Notes under the pieces: model-generated
Database searches by the model: none
The model's input: only the letters and a program-made list of their open reading frames with translations
Told to the model about the DNA's origin: nothing
In this document: piece by piece, positions 1-7,448 of the stretch
Position numbering within the stretch: position 1 is the stretch's first letter
Layout: each line of letters begins with the position of its first letter
Assembly: GCA_902787955.1 (NCBI GenBank)
Contig: CADAIJ010000001.1
Coordinates: 124,001 to 188,000 of the forward strand
From: an uncultured Erysipelotrichaceae bacterium
Lineage (GTDB): Bacteria > Bacillota_I > Bacilli_A > RFN20 > CAG-826
Direction of reading: 5' to 3'
DNA: 64,000 bases
Translations under genes and position numbers: made by a program

Positions 1-276
1 CTCGAACCTCATTCTGATTATGAATTAGTCCGTCGTATCCTAGTTATTTTAGATTACAAGATTGATGAAGAAATTAAAGTAACTGAGGCCGGGAAAAACT
101 ATTTAATTACCCGATTCATCAAAGGTAAAGCGACTTATTCAAATGATATCTATCGTTATGGACTTCATTACAATGAAGAAAGTAACAATCTAGAAGAACT
201 TAAAGTCATTAATAAACGAGTTAAATCCACATTAATCGAAAAGAAATTAAAGGAGTTAGAGAATCATGAAAACTAA
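1..276 (+). CDS. trmK: tRNA (adenine(22)-N1)-methyltransferase, C-terminal part
   Basis: The reading frame is open from the first base and stops with TAA at 274-276, so only the last 91 residues are present. They begin LEPHSDYELVRRIL and end in a Lys/Glu-rich helix, which resembles the C-terminal coiled-coil part of TrmK (YqfN). That enzyme methylates N1 of adenine 22 in tRNA with S-adenosylmethionine; its Rossmann domain would lie left of the window. The gene overlaps the next by 11 bases and is followed by yqfO, ispH, cshB and nfo, as in Bacillus subtilis. The assignment rests on the tail and on this synteny, so it is less certain than for a full gene. Confidence 0.72.
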   Translation, partial: LEPHSDYELVRRILVILDYKIDEEIKVTEAGKNYLITRFIKGKATYSNDIYRYGLHYNEESNNLEELKVINKRVKSTLIEKKLKELENHEN

Positions 277-1039
277 TCTACTTTTAAGAAGTCTTGCGAA
301 ATATTTCCCAAAAAGAATCAAATCCAGAGGAGACTTTGTGGGTTTAATGACTGGCAATTTAAAAGAAGAAACTAGTCATATTGTATTATGCTTAGATTTA
401 GATGAGATTTCTTTAAATGAAATCTTAAAATTTGATCATAAACCAGATTTAATTCTCACTCACCATCCGTTTATCTATGGAACTAGATACCGCACCTTAA
501 AATATGATGAGATTAAGCGCGAACTAGTTAATAAAGTAGATGAATTAGATATTCCTGTTTATTCAATGCACACTAACTTCGATACAGGTTATCGCGGAAT
601 GAATGATGCTTTAGCTCAAAAGATGGGCTTAATTAATATTAAGCCACTTGAATTCTGCTCAATGGCAAGGGGTGGAGAACTAGCTGAAGAAATGGAAATC
701 CATGACTTTGTTAAGAAGTTTAATAAGATTATGGGTTTAGATTATTCTTTACTCGTTCACGCGGGAAAAGAAAGAATTAAAACGGTGGCAATCGTAGGTG
801 GTGGTGGTTCCCGCCGCTATAAAGAAGCACAAAAAGAAGGCTATGACTTATTTATTTCAGGTGACGCTCCTCATCATGTTCGAAGAGAAGTAATTGCGAA
901 TCACTATAACTATTTAGAAGTATCACACGAAATTGAAAGAATCTTCATGCCAACAATGAAAGAACTTCTACTTGAAATAGATCCTTCATTAAGAATTGAT
1001 ATCGTAGATCACGAAAAACTACCTGAACTAATCAAATAA
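266..1039 (+). CDS. Nif3-like dinuclear metal-centre protein (YqfO/YbgI family)
   Basis: A 257-residue Nif3 family protein. Metal-ligand motifs are visible: THHPFI at residues 65-70, HTNFD at 102-106, and a C-terminal H-x-x-x-E-R-I pattern near residue 220. These proteins form hexameric toroids with two metal ions per subunit; their role is unclear, although they usually sit beside trmK, as here. This is the short form without the PII-like insertion found in many Firmicutes homologues of about 370 residues. The ATG at 266 follows an AAAGGAG site and overlaps the end of trmK, so the two are translationally coupled. A perfect palindrome terminator follows at once. Confidence 0.9.
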   Translation: MKTNLLLRSLAKYFPKRIKSRGDFVGLMTGNLKEETSHIVLCLDLDEISLNEILKFDHKPDLILTHHPFIYGTRYRTLKYDEIKRELVNKVDELDIPVYSMHTNFDTGYRGMNDALAQKMGLINIKPLEFCSMARGGELAEEMEIHDFVKKFNKIMGLDYSLLVHAGKERIKTVAIVGGGGSRRYKEAQKEGYDLFISGDAPHHVRREVIANHYNYLEVSHEIERIFMPTMKELLLEIDPSLRIDIVDHEKLPELIK

Positions 1040-1042
1040 AAA

Positions 1043-1070
1043 GAAGAGCTGACATATGTCAGCTTTTTAA
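1043..1070. terminator. Bidirectional intrinsic terminator between yqfO and ispH
   Basis: A perfect 18-base palindrome, AGCTGACATATGTCAGCT (1047-1064), has T-runs on its right and A-runs on its left. It can stop transcription from both convergent genes. The last codons and the TGA stop of ispH lie inside it. Confidence 0.85.
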
Positions 1071-1967
1071 TTTTTTTTCTAAGAACTCTTTTACTTCTAG
1101 AACCGTTTCTTTCGAAGTGGATGCACCAGAAGTAATAGCGACTTTCTTTACTCCTTTTAGATCTTCTTTATTTATAAAGGAGGCATTTTCAATCATGATT
1201 ACTTTTGAGTTTGGATGAGACTCTTCCGCAAGTTTCTTTAAAGTTAAGGTATTGTTGGAAATTGTACTACCCAAAACATAAATAATATCGGTATTTTTAT
1301 CTATTGATAAGATGGCTTTTTGTCTTTCGATTGAGGAATAACAAACAGTATCAGTAATTATTGCCTTAGGGTAAATTTCATATAGGTTCTCAACTATTTG
1401 GGAAATTTCAAGCTCTGAAAGAGTAGTTTGATTCACCACGAATGGTGACTCATCTTTAAGATGTAACTTATTATTCTTATTTATATCAAGTAAGTGAACT
1501 TTATCTTTATTAAGCGATAACGCAGCGATAGCTTCAGGGTGATTTTCTTTACCAATATAAATAACCTCATGGCCTTCGTTTAAGGCTTTGATAATTCTTT
1601 CATGATTCTTTTTCACAAATGGGCAAGTAGTGTCAACATATTCGATACGTCTATCTTTTAAGATAGTTTCTACTTCGATGGCGTGACCATGAGCGGTTAA
1701 AATAACGATATCGTCATCTTTTACTTCATCTATTAATTCGAGATATGTTTTCCCTTTTTTATAAATAACATCAACGCCTTCTTTTTTAAGCATTTTAAGC
1801 GTGTCATGATTATGAACAAGCATCCCTAAAATAACGACATGTCGATTTGGGTTTTTAAGTTTAACATTTATCGCCATTAAGATTGCGTGCTCAACACCAG
1901 CGCAATAACCGAATGGCTTAATAACTTTAACTTCCATAATATGCTTACATATTAGCACATTATTCAT
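1059..1967 (-). CDS. ispH: 4-hydroxy-3-methylbut-2-enyl diphosphate reductase
   Basis: Last enzyme of the MEP pathway; it reduces HMBPP to IPP and DMAPP with a [4Fe-4S] cluster. The first cluster cysteine is in GYCAGVEHAI, the second in DTTCPFVKK and the third in TDTVCYSS. Histidines in LVHNHD and TAHGHA match the active site. Two starts are possible. ATG 1967 gives 302 residues and lies 6 bases after a -10-like TATACA, fitting a leaderless mRNA. ATG 1937 (MEVKVIKPFGYC) fits the family N-terminus better. Neither has a Shine-Dalgarno site. The stop is TGA, inside the terminator. The pathway is also represented by ispG and dxs in this window. Confidence 0.93.
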   Translation of the reverse strand: MNNVLICKHIMEVKVIKPFGYCAGVEHAILMAINVKLKNPNRHVVILGMLVHNHDTLKMLKKEGVDVIYKKGKTYLELIDEVKDDDIVILTAHGHAIEVETILKDRRIEYVDTTCPFVKKNHERIIKALNEGHEVIYIGKENHPEAIAALSLNKDKVHLLDINKNNKLHLKDESPFVVNQTTLSELEISQIVENLYEIYPKAIITDTVCYSSIERQKAILSIDKNTDIIYVLGSTISNNTLTLKKLAEESHPNSKVIMIENASFINKEDLKGVKKVAITSGASTSKETVLEVKEFLEKKLKS

Positions 1968-1981
1968 TTCTAGTGTATAAT
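1952..1981 (+). promoter_or_regulatory. Promoter of cshB, sharing its -10 with the divergent ispH promoter
   Basis: A -35-like TTAGCA (1952-1957), an 18-base spacer and TATAAT (1976-1981) precede the cshB ATG at 1992 by 10 bases, so transcription should begin about 4 bases before the ATG. On the other strand TATACA occupies 1979-1974 and points at the ispH ATG at 1967. The two -10 elements overlap. Confidence 0.6.
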
Positions 1982-1991
1982 TAACAAAGTT

Positions 1992-3359
1992 ATGTCATTT
2001 AAAGGTCTAAATTTATCTGCTGATATGCTTAATTCGCTTAATAAGGCGAAATATTTTAATCCATCTCCAATTCAACTTCGAGTCATTCCAAAAGCTCTTA
2101 AAGGCGAGACTTTACTCGTTCAATCTGCAACTGGAAGTGGAAAGACCTTATGTTATTTAGTTCCAATTCTAGAAAGTATTGATCCAAATCTTAAAGAAGT
2201 TCAGGCTTTAATAATCGCTCCTACAAGAGAATTAGCTAGCCAAATCTTTAGCTTTTCTAATGAGTTATTAGAGAATTATGAAAAGCCAGTTAAAGTGCGC
2301 TTAATTAAAGCAGGGGAAGAACTTGCTAATTCAATTTCGGGACTTAAAGATGGCACGCAAATATTAATTGCTACTCCAGGAAGACTTCATGATGTTATCG
2401 TTAAAAACGATATTTTATCACTTAGAAGTGTTAAAACTGTCGTCTTTGATGAAGCGGATATGTTACTAAAGGAAGGCTATTTTGAATTAATTGATCCAGT
2501 AATAGATGTAATAGATCATAAGGTTCAATATTTAGTGTTCTCTGCCACCTTAGAGAATAACTGCTTAAGCGTTTTATCTAAATATGTGGGAACAAATATT
2601 GAAATAACTAATGAAGATATTTTAACTAGCGATAATGTCACTCATTACTTAATTGATATTAAATACATTGATAAAAAAGAAGCAGTTAGACAATTTATCG
2701 ATATTAAAAATCCATATCTTTTAATGGTGTTTGCGTCTAAAAAAGAAACTGCGAACGAAATATATGCTTATTTAAAAGAAAATAAATATAAAGTTGGTTT
2801 ATTAACTGGGGATTTAAGCGCTAGAGAAAGAAAGAATATCATGAAGATGCTCATCAATGAGCAAATCTATATATTAGTCTGTAGCGATATGGCTAGTAGG
2901 GGACTAGATATTAAAGATGTAAGTGATGTTTTAAGCGTTGATCTTCCAAGCAATATTGAATTCTATTATCACCGCGCGGGTAGAACCGGAAGATTTGATA
3001 AACTAGGTAATTCTTATGTTTTCTATAATAGTGATTCAACGAAAAAGCCATTAGAACTTATCTCTCATGGAACTATATTTAAATATTTAGTGTTAAAAGA
3101 TAATAAACTCCTTGAAGGTAAAGGAATTGAAAAAACTCATCCAACTAAAAAGAAAAAGGATGAAGAACTTGATAATAAAATCAAAAGAACAACTTCAATG
3201 CTTAAAGGTAAAAATAAGAAAGTTAAACCTGGTTATAAAAAGAAAATCAGGGAAGAAGTTAAAGATATTAAGCGTAAACACCGTCGCGAACTAATTAAAA
3301 AAGAAATCCGTAAACAAAGAGTAGAAAGATATAAAAGGGAGGCTAGAGGAGATGAATAA
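1992..3359 (+). CDS. cshB: DEAD-box RNA helicase (CshB-like)
   Basis: ATP-dependent RNA helicase of 455 residues. The helicase motifs come in order: a Q motif in FNPSPIQ, motif I ATGSGKT near 46, PTRELA near 80, TPGRL near 130, DEAD near 155, SAT near 185 and HRAGRTGR near 325. A Lys/Arg-rich tail of about 75 residues should bind RNA. Its place between ispH and nfo matches B. subtilis cshB (YqfR), so a role in cold-shock, ribosome assembly or RNA turnover is likely. No Shine-Dalgarno site precedes the ATG, and the promoter lies so close that the mRNA should be leaderless. The end overlaps nfo by 8 bases. Confidence 0.93.
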   Translation: MSFKGLNLSADMLNSLNKAKYFNPSPIQLRVIPKALKGETLLVQSATGSGKTLCYLVPILESIDPNLKEVQALIIAPTRELASQIFSFSNELLENYEKPVKVRLIKAGEELANSISGLKDGTQILIATPGRLHDVIVKNDILSLRSVKTVVFDEADMLLKEGYFELIDPVIDVIDHKVQYLVFSATLENNCLSVLSKYVGTNIEITNEDILTSDNVTHYLIDIKYIDKKEAVRQFIDIKNPYLLMVFASKKETANEIYAYLKENKYKVGLLTGDLSARERKNIMKMLINEQIYILVCSDMASRGLDIKDVSDVLSVDLPSNIEFYYHRAGRTGRFDKLGNSYVFYNSDSTKKPLELISHGTIFKYLVLKDNKLLEGKGIEKTHPTKKKKDEELDNKIKRTTSMLKGKNKKVKPGYKKKIREEVKDIKRKHRRELIKKEIRKQRVERYKREARGDE

Positions 3360-4251
3360 CGAAAAATTATATTTAGGCTCTCATGTCTCAATGAGTGGAC
3401 CAGATTTTTATCTTGGAAGTGTCAAAGAGGCCATTTCCTATGGTTCTACGACTTTTATGTTTTATACTGGCGCTCCGCAAAACACCTTCCGTTCTCCATT
3501 AGATAGATGCAAAATTGAAGAAGGTCGAAAGCTTTTACTTGAACATGGATTTAATGAAGATAAGATTGTCGTACACGCGCCTTATATTATTAATTTAGCC
3601 AATATCGGAAATCCTTCCGTTTATGATATCGCTAAAAAAGCTTTACTTAGTGAAGTTCAAAGAACGCACGCTTTTCACGCTAAACTATTAGTGCTTCACC
3701 CAGGAAGTCACGTTGGAAATGGAGAACAAGTAGGGCTAAACGCTATTATTGATGGAATCGATGAAGTTTTAGATAAAGATAACTCCGATGTAAAGATTGC
3801 TTTAGAAACTATGGCGGGTAAAGGAAGTGAACTTGGAACCACCTTTGAACAACTTGCTTATATTATAAATAACTCCAAGCACAAAGATAGATTAGGGGTT
3901 TGTTTAGATACCTGCCATGTCTCAGATAGTGGACTTCCTATAGGAAATTTTGATGAAATCCTTACTTCTTTTGATAAGATTATCGGTCTTGATCGCTTAT
4001 TAGTTTTACATATAAACGATTCTAAAAACCCAGTCGGCGCGCATAAGGATAGACATGAAAACTTAGGCTATGGCTATATTGGTTTTGATGCCTTAAATTA
4101 TGTGGTTCATCATCCAAAGCTCACTGATATTCCAAAGATTCTTGAAACACCTTATATAGAGAAAAATCCTCCATATAAAGAGGAAATTTCAATGCTAATG
4201 AATAATAAATTTATCGAAGGTTGGAGAGAAGAATTCTTAAAGAAATTATAA
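3352..4251 (+). CDS. nfo: Endonuclease IV (AP endonuclease)
   Basis: Base-excision repair enzyme that cuts 5' of abasic sites using three zinc ions. The 299 residues hold the TIM-barrel metal ligands expected for Nfo: GSHVSMSG at the start, VVHAPYIINLAN, LVLHPGSH, ALETMAGKG, CLDTCHVSDSG, HINDSKN and a final LETPY. Length is normal (B. subtilis 297). The start overlaps the last 8 bases of cshB and follows an AGAGGAG site, so the pair is co-translated. The end overlaps the convergent ispG by 6 bases, leaving no room for a terminator. Confidence 0.96.
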   Translation: MNNEKLYLGSHVSMSGPDFYLGSVKEAISYGSTTFMFYTGAPQNTFRSPLDRCKIEEGRKLLLEHGFNEDKIVVHAPYIINLANIGNPSVYDIAKKALLSEVQRTHAFHAKLLVLHPGSHVGNGEQVGLNAIIDGIDEVLDKDNSDVKIALETMAGKGSELGTTFEQLAYIINNSKHKDRLGVCLDTCHVSDSGLPIGNFDEILTSFDKIIGLDRLLVLHINDSKNPVGAHKDRHENLGYGYIGFDALNYVVHHPKLTDIPKILETPYIEKNPPYKEEISMLMNNKFIEGWREEFLKKL

Positions 4252-5295
4252 TTTTAAGATTTCTTTTTTCATCTCTTCAAAGATATCTTCTTCTTTAACA
4301 GTTCTTAATACTTTATCTTTTTTAAAGATAGCAAAGACGCCTTTTCCACCTGCACAGCCTAGATCAGCGCGTTTAGCTTCGCCAGGTCCATTGACAATAC
4401 AACCCATAATTGCGACTGTTTTATTAATATGATTCTCTTCTAAAAAGGCGAGAATCTTTTTAGCAAGAGGAACTAAATCAACTTGGGTTCTTCCACAAGT
4501 TGGACAAGAAATTAAAGTAGGGTAATCGTTTCTAATTTCTAAATCTTTAAGTAATCGACGGGCTGCTTTAACTTCTTCGATAGGATCATCCGATAAAGAA
4601 ATACGAATTGTATCACCGATGCCATCTAATAGAATTGGGGCTAAACCAGCGGTACTACGAATTAAGCCAATATCTTTTGGACCGGCTTCAGTTATTCCTA
4701 AATGAAGAGGATAAGAGAATGTTTCGCTAGCGAGTCTATAAGCTTCAATTGTTTCTAAAACGTGACTGCCTTTTAATGAGATTACAATATCAAAAAAGCC
4801 TAGGTTCTCCAGTGTTTTAACCATTTTAGCAGCAGATTTAACTAATTCTTCTGCTTTTAGTTTGGAGGTATTGTTATTGATATTTTTATCAATAGAACCT
4901 GAATTCACTCCGATTCTAATTGGGACATGTTTCTCTTTAGCCATATCAATGACGGCTTTTACTTTATCATCACTTCCAATATTTCCTGGGTTAATTCTAA
5001 TCGCGTCTACACCTGATTCCATCGAGATTAAAGCAAGCTTATAATCAAAATGGATATCAGCGATTAATGGGATATTTATTTTTTTCTTGAGTTCTTTAAT
5101 CGCATAAGCGTCTTCTTCATCTAAGACAGACACTCTCATTAAATCCGCGCCTAAAAAGGCACAATCATTGATTTGTTTAGCGACTTCATCGACTCGAGAA
5201 GTCTTTATATTACACATTGATTGGATGAGAACATTAGAGCTTCCTCCAATCGTTATATTTCCGACTTTTATCTTTTTGGTTTCATTTCTTTTCAT
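4246..5295 (-). CDS. ispG: 4-hydroxy-3-methylbut-2-en-1-yl diphosphate synthase
   Basis: Sixth step of the MEP pathway: converts MEcPP to HMBPP with a [4Fe-4S] cluster. The cluster motifs are clear: SCPTCGRTQVDL near residue 265 and MGCIVNGPGEAKRADLG near 300, with the conserved Glu after NGPG. The TIM-barrel half starts at KKIKVGNITIGG. ATG 5304 is possible, but it abuts TATAAT; ATG 5295 lies 9 bases after that -10, as in other leaderless genes here, so it was chosen (349 residues). The gene faces nfo tail to tail with a 6-base overlap. In B. subtilis ispG (yqfY) is also close to nfo. Confidence 0.94.
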   Translation of the reverse strand: MKRNETKKIKVGNITIGGSSNVLIQSMCNIKTSRVDEVAKQINDCAFLGADLMRVSVLDEEDAYAIKELKKKINIPLIADIHFDYKLALISMESGVDAIRINPGNIGSDDKVKAVIDMAKEKHVPIRIGVNSGSIDKNINNNTSKLKAEELVKSAAKMVKTLENLGFFDIVISLKGSHVLETIEAYRLASETFSYPLHLGITEAGPKDIGLIRSTAGLAPILLDGIGDTIRISLSDDPIEEVKAARRLLKDLEIRNDYPTLISCPTCGRTQVDLVPLAKKILAFLEENHINKTVAIMGCIVNGPGEAKRADLGCAGGKGVFAIFKKDKVLRTVKEEDIFEEMKKEILKL

Positions 5296-5304
5296 ATTAT
5301 CCAT

Positions 5305-5333
5305 ATTATAAACTAGAAAAAATATCTTGTAGA
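5305..5333 (-). promoter_or_regulatory. Promoter of ispG
   Basis: TATAAT (5310-5305) with TCTACA 17 bases upstream (5333-5328). The -10 ends 9 bases before ATG 5295, so the mRNA should have almost no leader. Its -35 overlaps the -35 of the divergent rpmG promoter. Confidence 0.55.
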
Positions 5334-5356
5334 TATGTTTTTAAATATGTTATGAT
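5327..5356 (+). promoter_or_regulatory. Promoter of rpmG
   Basis: TTGTAG (5327-5332), an 18-base spacer, and an extended -10 TGTTATGAT (5348-5356). A GAGGTGA ribosome binding site at 5374-5380 follows, 8 bases before the rpmG ATG. Confidence 0.65.
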
Positions 5357-5388
5357 AATCGCGTTACAAAAATTGAGGTGACTAAATT

Positions 5389-5556
5389 ATGGCAAAAGCA
5401 AAAGAAGCAAGACACAGCATCTTAATGAAATGCACTGTCTGCGGTGAAGAAAATTATTTAACCGAAAAGAACCGTAAGGAACATCCTGATAGACTCGAAT
5501 TAAAGAAATATTGCCCACGTTGCAAAAAATCTACAGTCCATAAGGAGAAAAAATAG
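5389..5556 (+). CDS. rpmG: 50S ribosomal protein L33
   Basis: A 55-residue protein beginning MAKAKEARHSILMKCTVCG. It has two CxxC pairs, CTVC near residue 15 and CPRC near 42, which form the zinc ribbon of the Zn-binding L33 type. L33 lies in the large subunit near the E site. The length, basic composition and C-terminal HKEKK are normal. It has its own promoter and a good ribosome binding site, and is followed by a terminator whose T-run touches the next start codon. Confidence 0.95.
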   Translation: MAKAKEARHSILMKCTVCGEENYLTEKNRKEHPDRLELKKYCPRCKKSTVHKEKK

Positions 5557-5586
5557 GCTTGGTAATACCAAACCTTTTTTATTTTT
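5556..5586 (+). terminator. Intrinsic terminator after rpmG
   Basis: GGCTTGG (5556-5562) pairs with CCAAACC (5568-5574) with one mismatch, followed by TTTTTTATTTTT. The T-tract ends exactly where the next ATG begins. Confidence 0.75.
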
Positions 5587-6225
5587 ATGAAGTTAGATAC
5601 TTATATCACAAGGCAAGCATGTAATATCTACACCGTTATTAATGATAATAATGAAGGTATTTTAATTGACCCTGGATATAATGCGAATAACTGCTTAATA
5701 GAACACTTAAAGAAGCTAAATGTCGATATTAAATATATCTTAATCACTCATGGTCATTATGATCATATCGGCGCGCTTAATGATGTTTTAAAAGTTTATC
5801 CTAACGCGATTACTTATATTCATGAAGAAGATAAGATTTGTTTAACTTCTCCTAAATATAATCTTAGTGATGATTTTAATAATGGGATGAATGTGGTGGT
5901 GAAAGTAAAGCATCTTATCACATTAAGTGATAATGATAACTTAAACCTCTTAGGATTTAACATTAAAGTAATGCACACCCCATTTCACAGTAAAGGAAGC
6001 GTTATATATATCTTTATTAATGAAGAAATAATCTTTAGTGGGGATACGTTATTTTTTAACACCATTGGACGAACCGACTTAATTACTAGTGAACCAAGAA
6101 AAGTTAATGATAGTTTATTAAAAATAAAAGAATTAAACGCGAATTACGTTATTTATCCAGGACATGGAATAAAAACAAGCCTCGAAAGAGAGCTTAAATA
6201 CAATATGTATTTGCGTATTCTATAG
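5587..6225 (+). CDS. Metallo-beta-lactamase-fold hydrolase (glyoxalase II-like, YqgX type)
   Basis: A 212-residue MBL-fold hydrolase. The metal-binding THGHYDHIGA motif is near residue 58, HTPFHSKGSV near 135 (third-site His), SGDTLF near 158 with its Asp ligand, and PGHG near 193. The family includes glyoxalase II and related thioesterases; the substrate here cannot be read from sequence. The ATG directly follows the rpmG terminator and has no Shine-Dalgarno site or obvious promoter, so it may depend on read-through. The efp promoter lies in its last codons. Confidence 0.85.
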   Translation: MKLDTYITRQACNIYTVINDNNEGILIDPGYNANNCLIEHLKKLNVDIKYILITHGHYDHIGALNDVLKVYPNAITYIHEEDKICLTSPKYNLSDDFNNGMNVVVKVKHLITLSDNDNLNLLGFNIKVMHTPFHSKGSVIYIFINEEIIFSGDTLFFNTIGRTDLITSEPRKVNDSLLKIKELNANYVIYPGHGIKTSLERELKYNMYLRIL

Positions 6226-6240
6226 ACTTTTAGTTATAAT
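6211..6240 (+). promoter_or_regulatory. Promoter of efp
   Basis: TTGCGT (6211-6216), an 18-base spacer and a consensus TATAAT (6235-6240). The -35 is inside the end of the preceding gene. A GGAGGAA ribosome binding site follows before ATG 6267. Confidence 0.7.
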
Positions 6241-6266
6241 ATTTACGTTTTTATGGAGGAATAAAA

Positions 6267-6821
6267 ATGAACGTTACAGAATTAAGACCTGGAAACTATT
6301 TCATTGATGAAGGTAACCTTTATCAAGTCTTAGATATCCTTTTAAACAAAACAGCGATGAGAAAGATGGTCGCTAAAGTCAAAGCTAAAAACATGAGAAC
6401 TGGCGCAATTACCGAACTCGCTCGTAACTCTGGTTACGATGTTGAAAAAGCTATGCTTGAAAAGAAGAAAATGGCTTACTTATATGATTCCGGTGATTTC
6501 TTAGTCTTCATGGACAATAACACCTATGAACAAATCGAAATCGAAAAGAAGAAACTCGAATGGGAATTAAATTTCTTAACCGAAAACCTCGAAATCGATA
6601 TTCTCTTCTACGAAGATGAAATCTTAGGTATTACCTTACCAAGCTCAGTCGCCTTAAAGATCGTTGATTGTGAACCAGCCGTTAGAGGTGACACAGTCAA
6701 TAAAGCTATGAAGAACGCAACTTTAGAGACTGGCTATCGTTTAAGAGTCCCACTTTTTATCGATAATGGTGAAACCATTTCCGTAAGAACCGATAACGGC
6801 GAATACGATGGAAGGGCCTAA
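6267..6821 (+). CDS. efp: Elongation factor P, with a non-canonical tip loop
   Basis: EF-P enters the ribosomal E site and helps peptide-bond formation at polyproline. The 184 residues cover the KOW-like N-terminal domain and two OB domains, with the family ending GEYDGRA. In most bacteria the loop of domain I reads PGKG and its Lys or Arg is modified. Aligned on VLD and NMRTG, this protein has TAMR where PGKG is expected, in LNKTAMRKMVAK, so Met stands at the modified position and an Arg follows. The rest of the family is well kept. Promoter and ribosome binding site are strong. The codon choice looks optimised, with many AAC, ATC and CTC codons, as expected for a highly expressed gene. Confidence 0.95.
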   Translation: MNVTELRPGNYFIDEGNLYQVLDILLNKTAMRKMVAKVKAKNMRTGAITELARNSGYDVEKAMLEKKKMAYLYDSGDFLVFMDNNTYEQIEIEKKKLEWELNFLTENLEIDILFYEDEILGITLPSSVALKIVDCEPAVRGDTVNKAMKNATLETGYRLRVPLFIDNGETISVRTDNGEYDGRA

Positions 6822-6826
6822 TCATT

Positions 6827-7054
6827 ATGATGGACACATTACCAATTTGGGGATTTGTCGTAACAATTGTTCTTTGTATCCTTGGTGGAGCAATCGCTGG
6901 CTTCTTCTTAGCTAGATGGTATTTCAAAAGAGAATTACAAAAAAACCCACCAATAAATGAGAATATGATTAGAGCAATGTATCGTCAAATGGGCCGTAAC
7001 CCATCCGAAGCTCAAATCAGACAAATCATGAACCAAATGAAGAAAAATCAATAA
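6827..7054 (+). CDS. YneF-like small membrane protein (UPF0154)
   Basis: A 75-residue protein with one N-terminal membrane segment (residues about 8-28) and a cytoplasmic tail containing NPPINENMIRAMYRQMG, which is the signature of the YneF/UPF0154 family of Firmicutes and Mollicutes. Function is unknown. It lies 5 bases after efp and is probably co-transcribed. Two ATGs stand in a row at 6827 and 6830; either may start the protein. A terminator follows. Confidence 0.85.
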   Translation: MMDTLPIWGFVVTIVLCILGGAIAGFFLARWYFKRELQKNPPINENMIRAMYRQMGRNPSEAQIRQIMNQMKKNQ

Positions 7055-7073
7055 CGAAATTTCTCATCAAATT

Positions 7074-7101
7074 GCACTCCAAAAAATGGGGTGCTTTTTT
7101 T
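7074..7101 (+). terminator. Intrinsic terminator after the efp operon
   Basis: GCACTCC (7074-7080) pairs with GGGGTGC (7088-7094) across a short A-rich loop, followed by a run of seven T. Confidence 0.85.
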
Positions 7102-7439
7102 GTTGGTGGAGTAGGGCAAAATAGAGGAGAAAAATTAAACAAAAACAATAGTCAAAATTAGCAAATAGTCGAAATACGAAAATCGCCAAAATAGGGGCGT
7201 AAAGAAGAGCAACAACCTAGGGCTTAATAGTTTTAGGGTAGAGGAGAAATAGGGGCCTTAACGGGCTTCTTTTTAGTAGTGATAAAATTCCGAGTAGTGG
7301 TTGTAGGGGAGTGAGTGTGGATAAAAATAAAAACGTCAATCTAAACACTCGAATTTATCGAATTTTTTGACCGACGTTTTCCAGGTGTGATTTATTTATT
7401 CACACTCATTATTTCGACTAAAAAACTACTAATTTGCTA
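7102..7439. other. Gene-poor 338-base gap with inverted repeats
   Basis: No open frame with coding character was found. The left half is purine-rich on the plus strand. On the right GTGTGA (7385-7390) and TCACAC (7400-7405) form a hairpin, and AAAACGTC (from about 7332) faces GACGTTTT (ending about 7380). A GAGTGTGGATAAA near 7313 is inverted to TTTATTCACACTC ending at 7407, so nearly 100 bases can fold as nested arms. The gap ends in a motif shared with 16523-16550. Confidence 0.6.
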
Positions 7440-7448
7440 CTATTTTGC
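7401..7448 (+). repeat. Intergenic motif, copy A (CACACTC plus tandem CTACTAATTT)
   Basis: CACACTC (7401-7407), a 13-base spacer, then AAAAACTACTAATTT (7421-7435) and a second near-repeat GCTACTATTTTGC (7436-7448). The same order with about 24 of 28 identical bases occurs at 16504-16550. This copy runs into the last codons and the stop of plsY. Confidence 0.55.

Noticed and set aside
3112..3294. Lys-rich frame inside cshB
   Set aside because: It is a shifted reading of the basic tail of the helicase and has no start signals.
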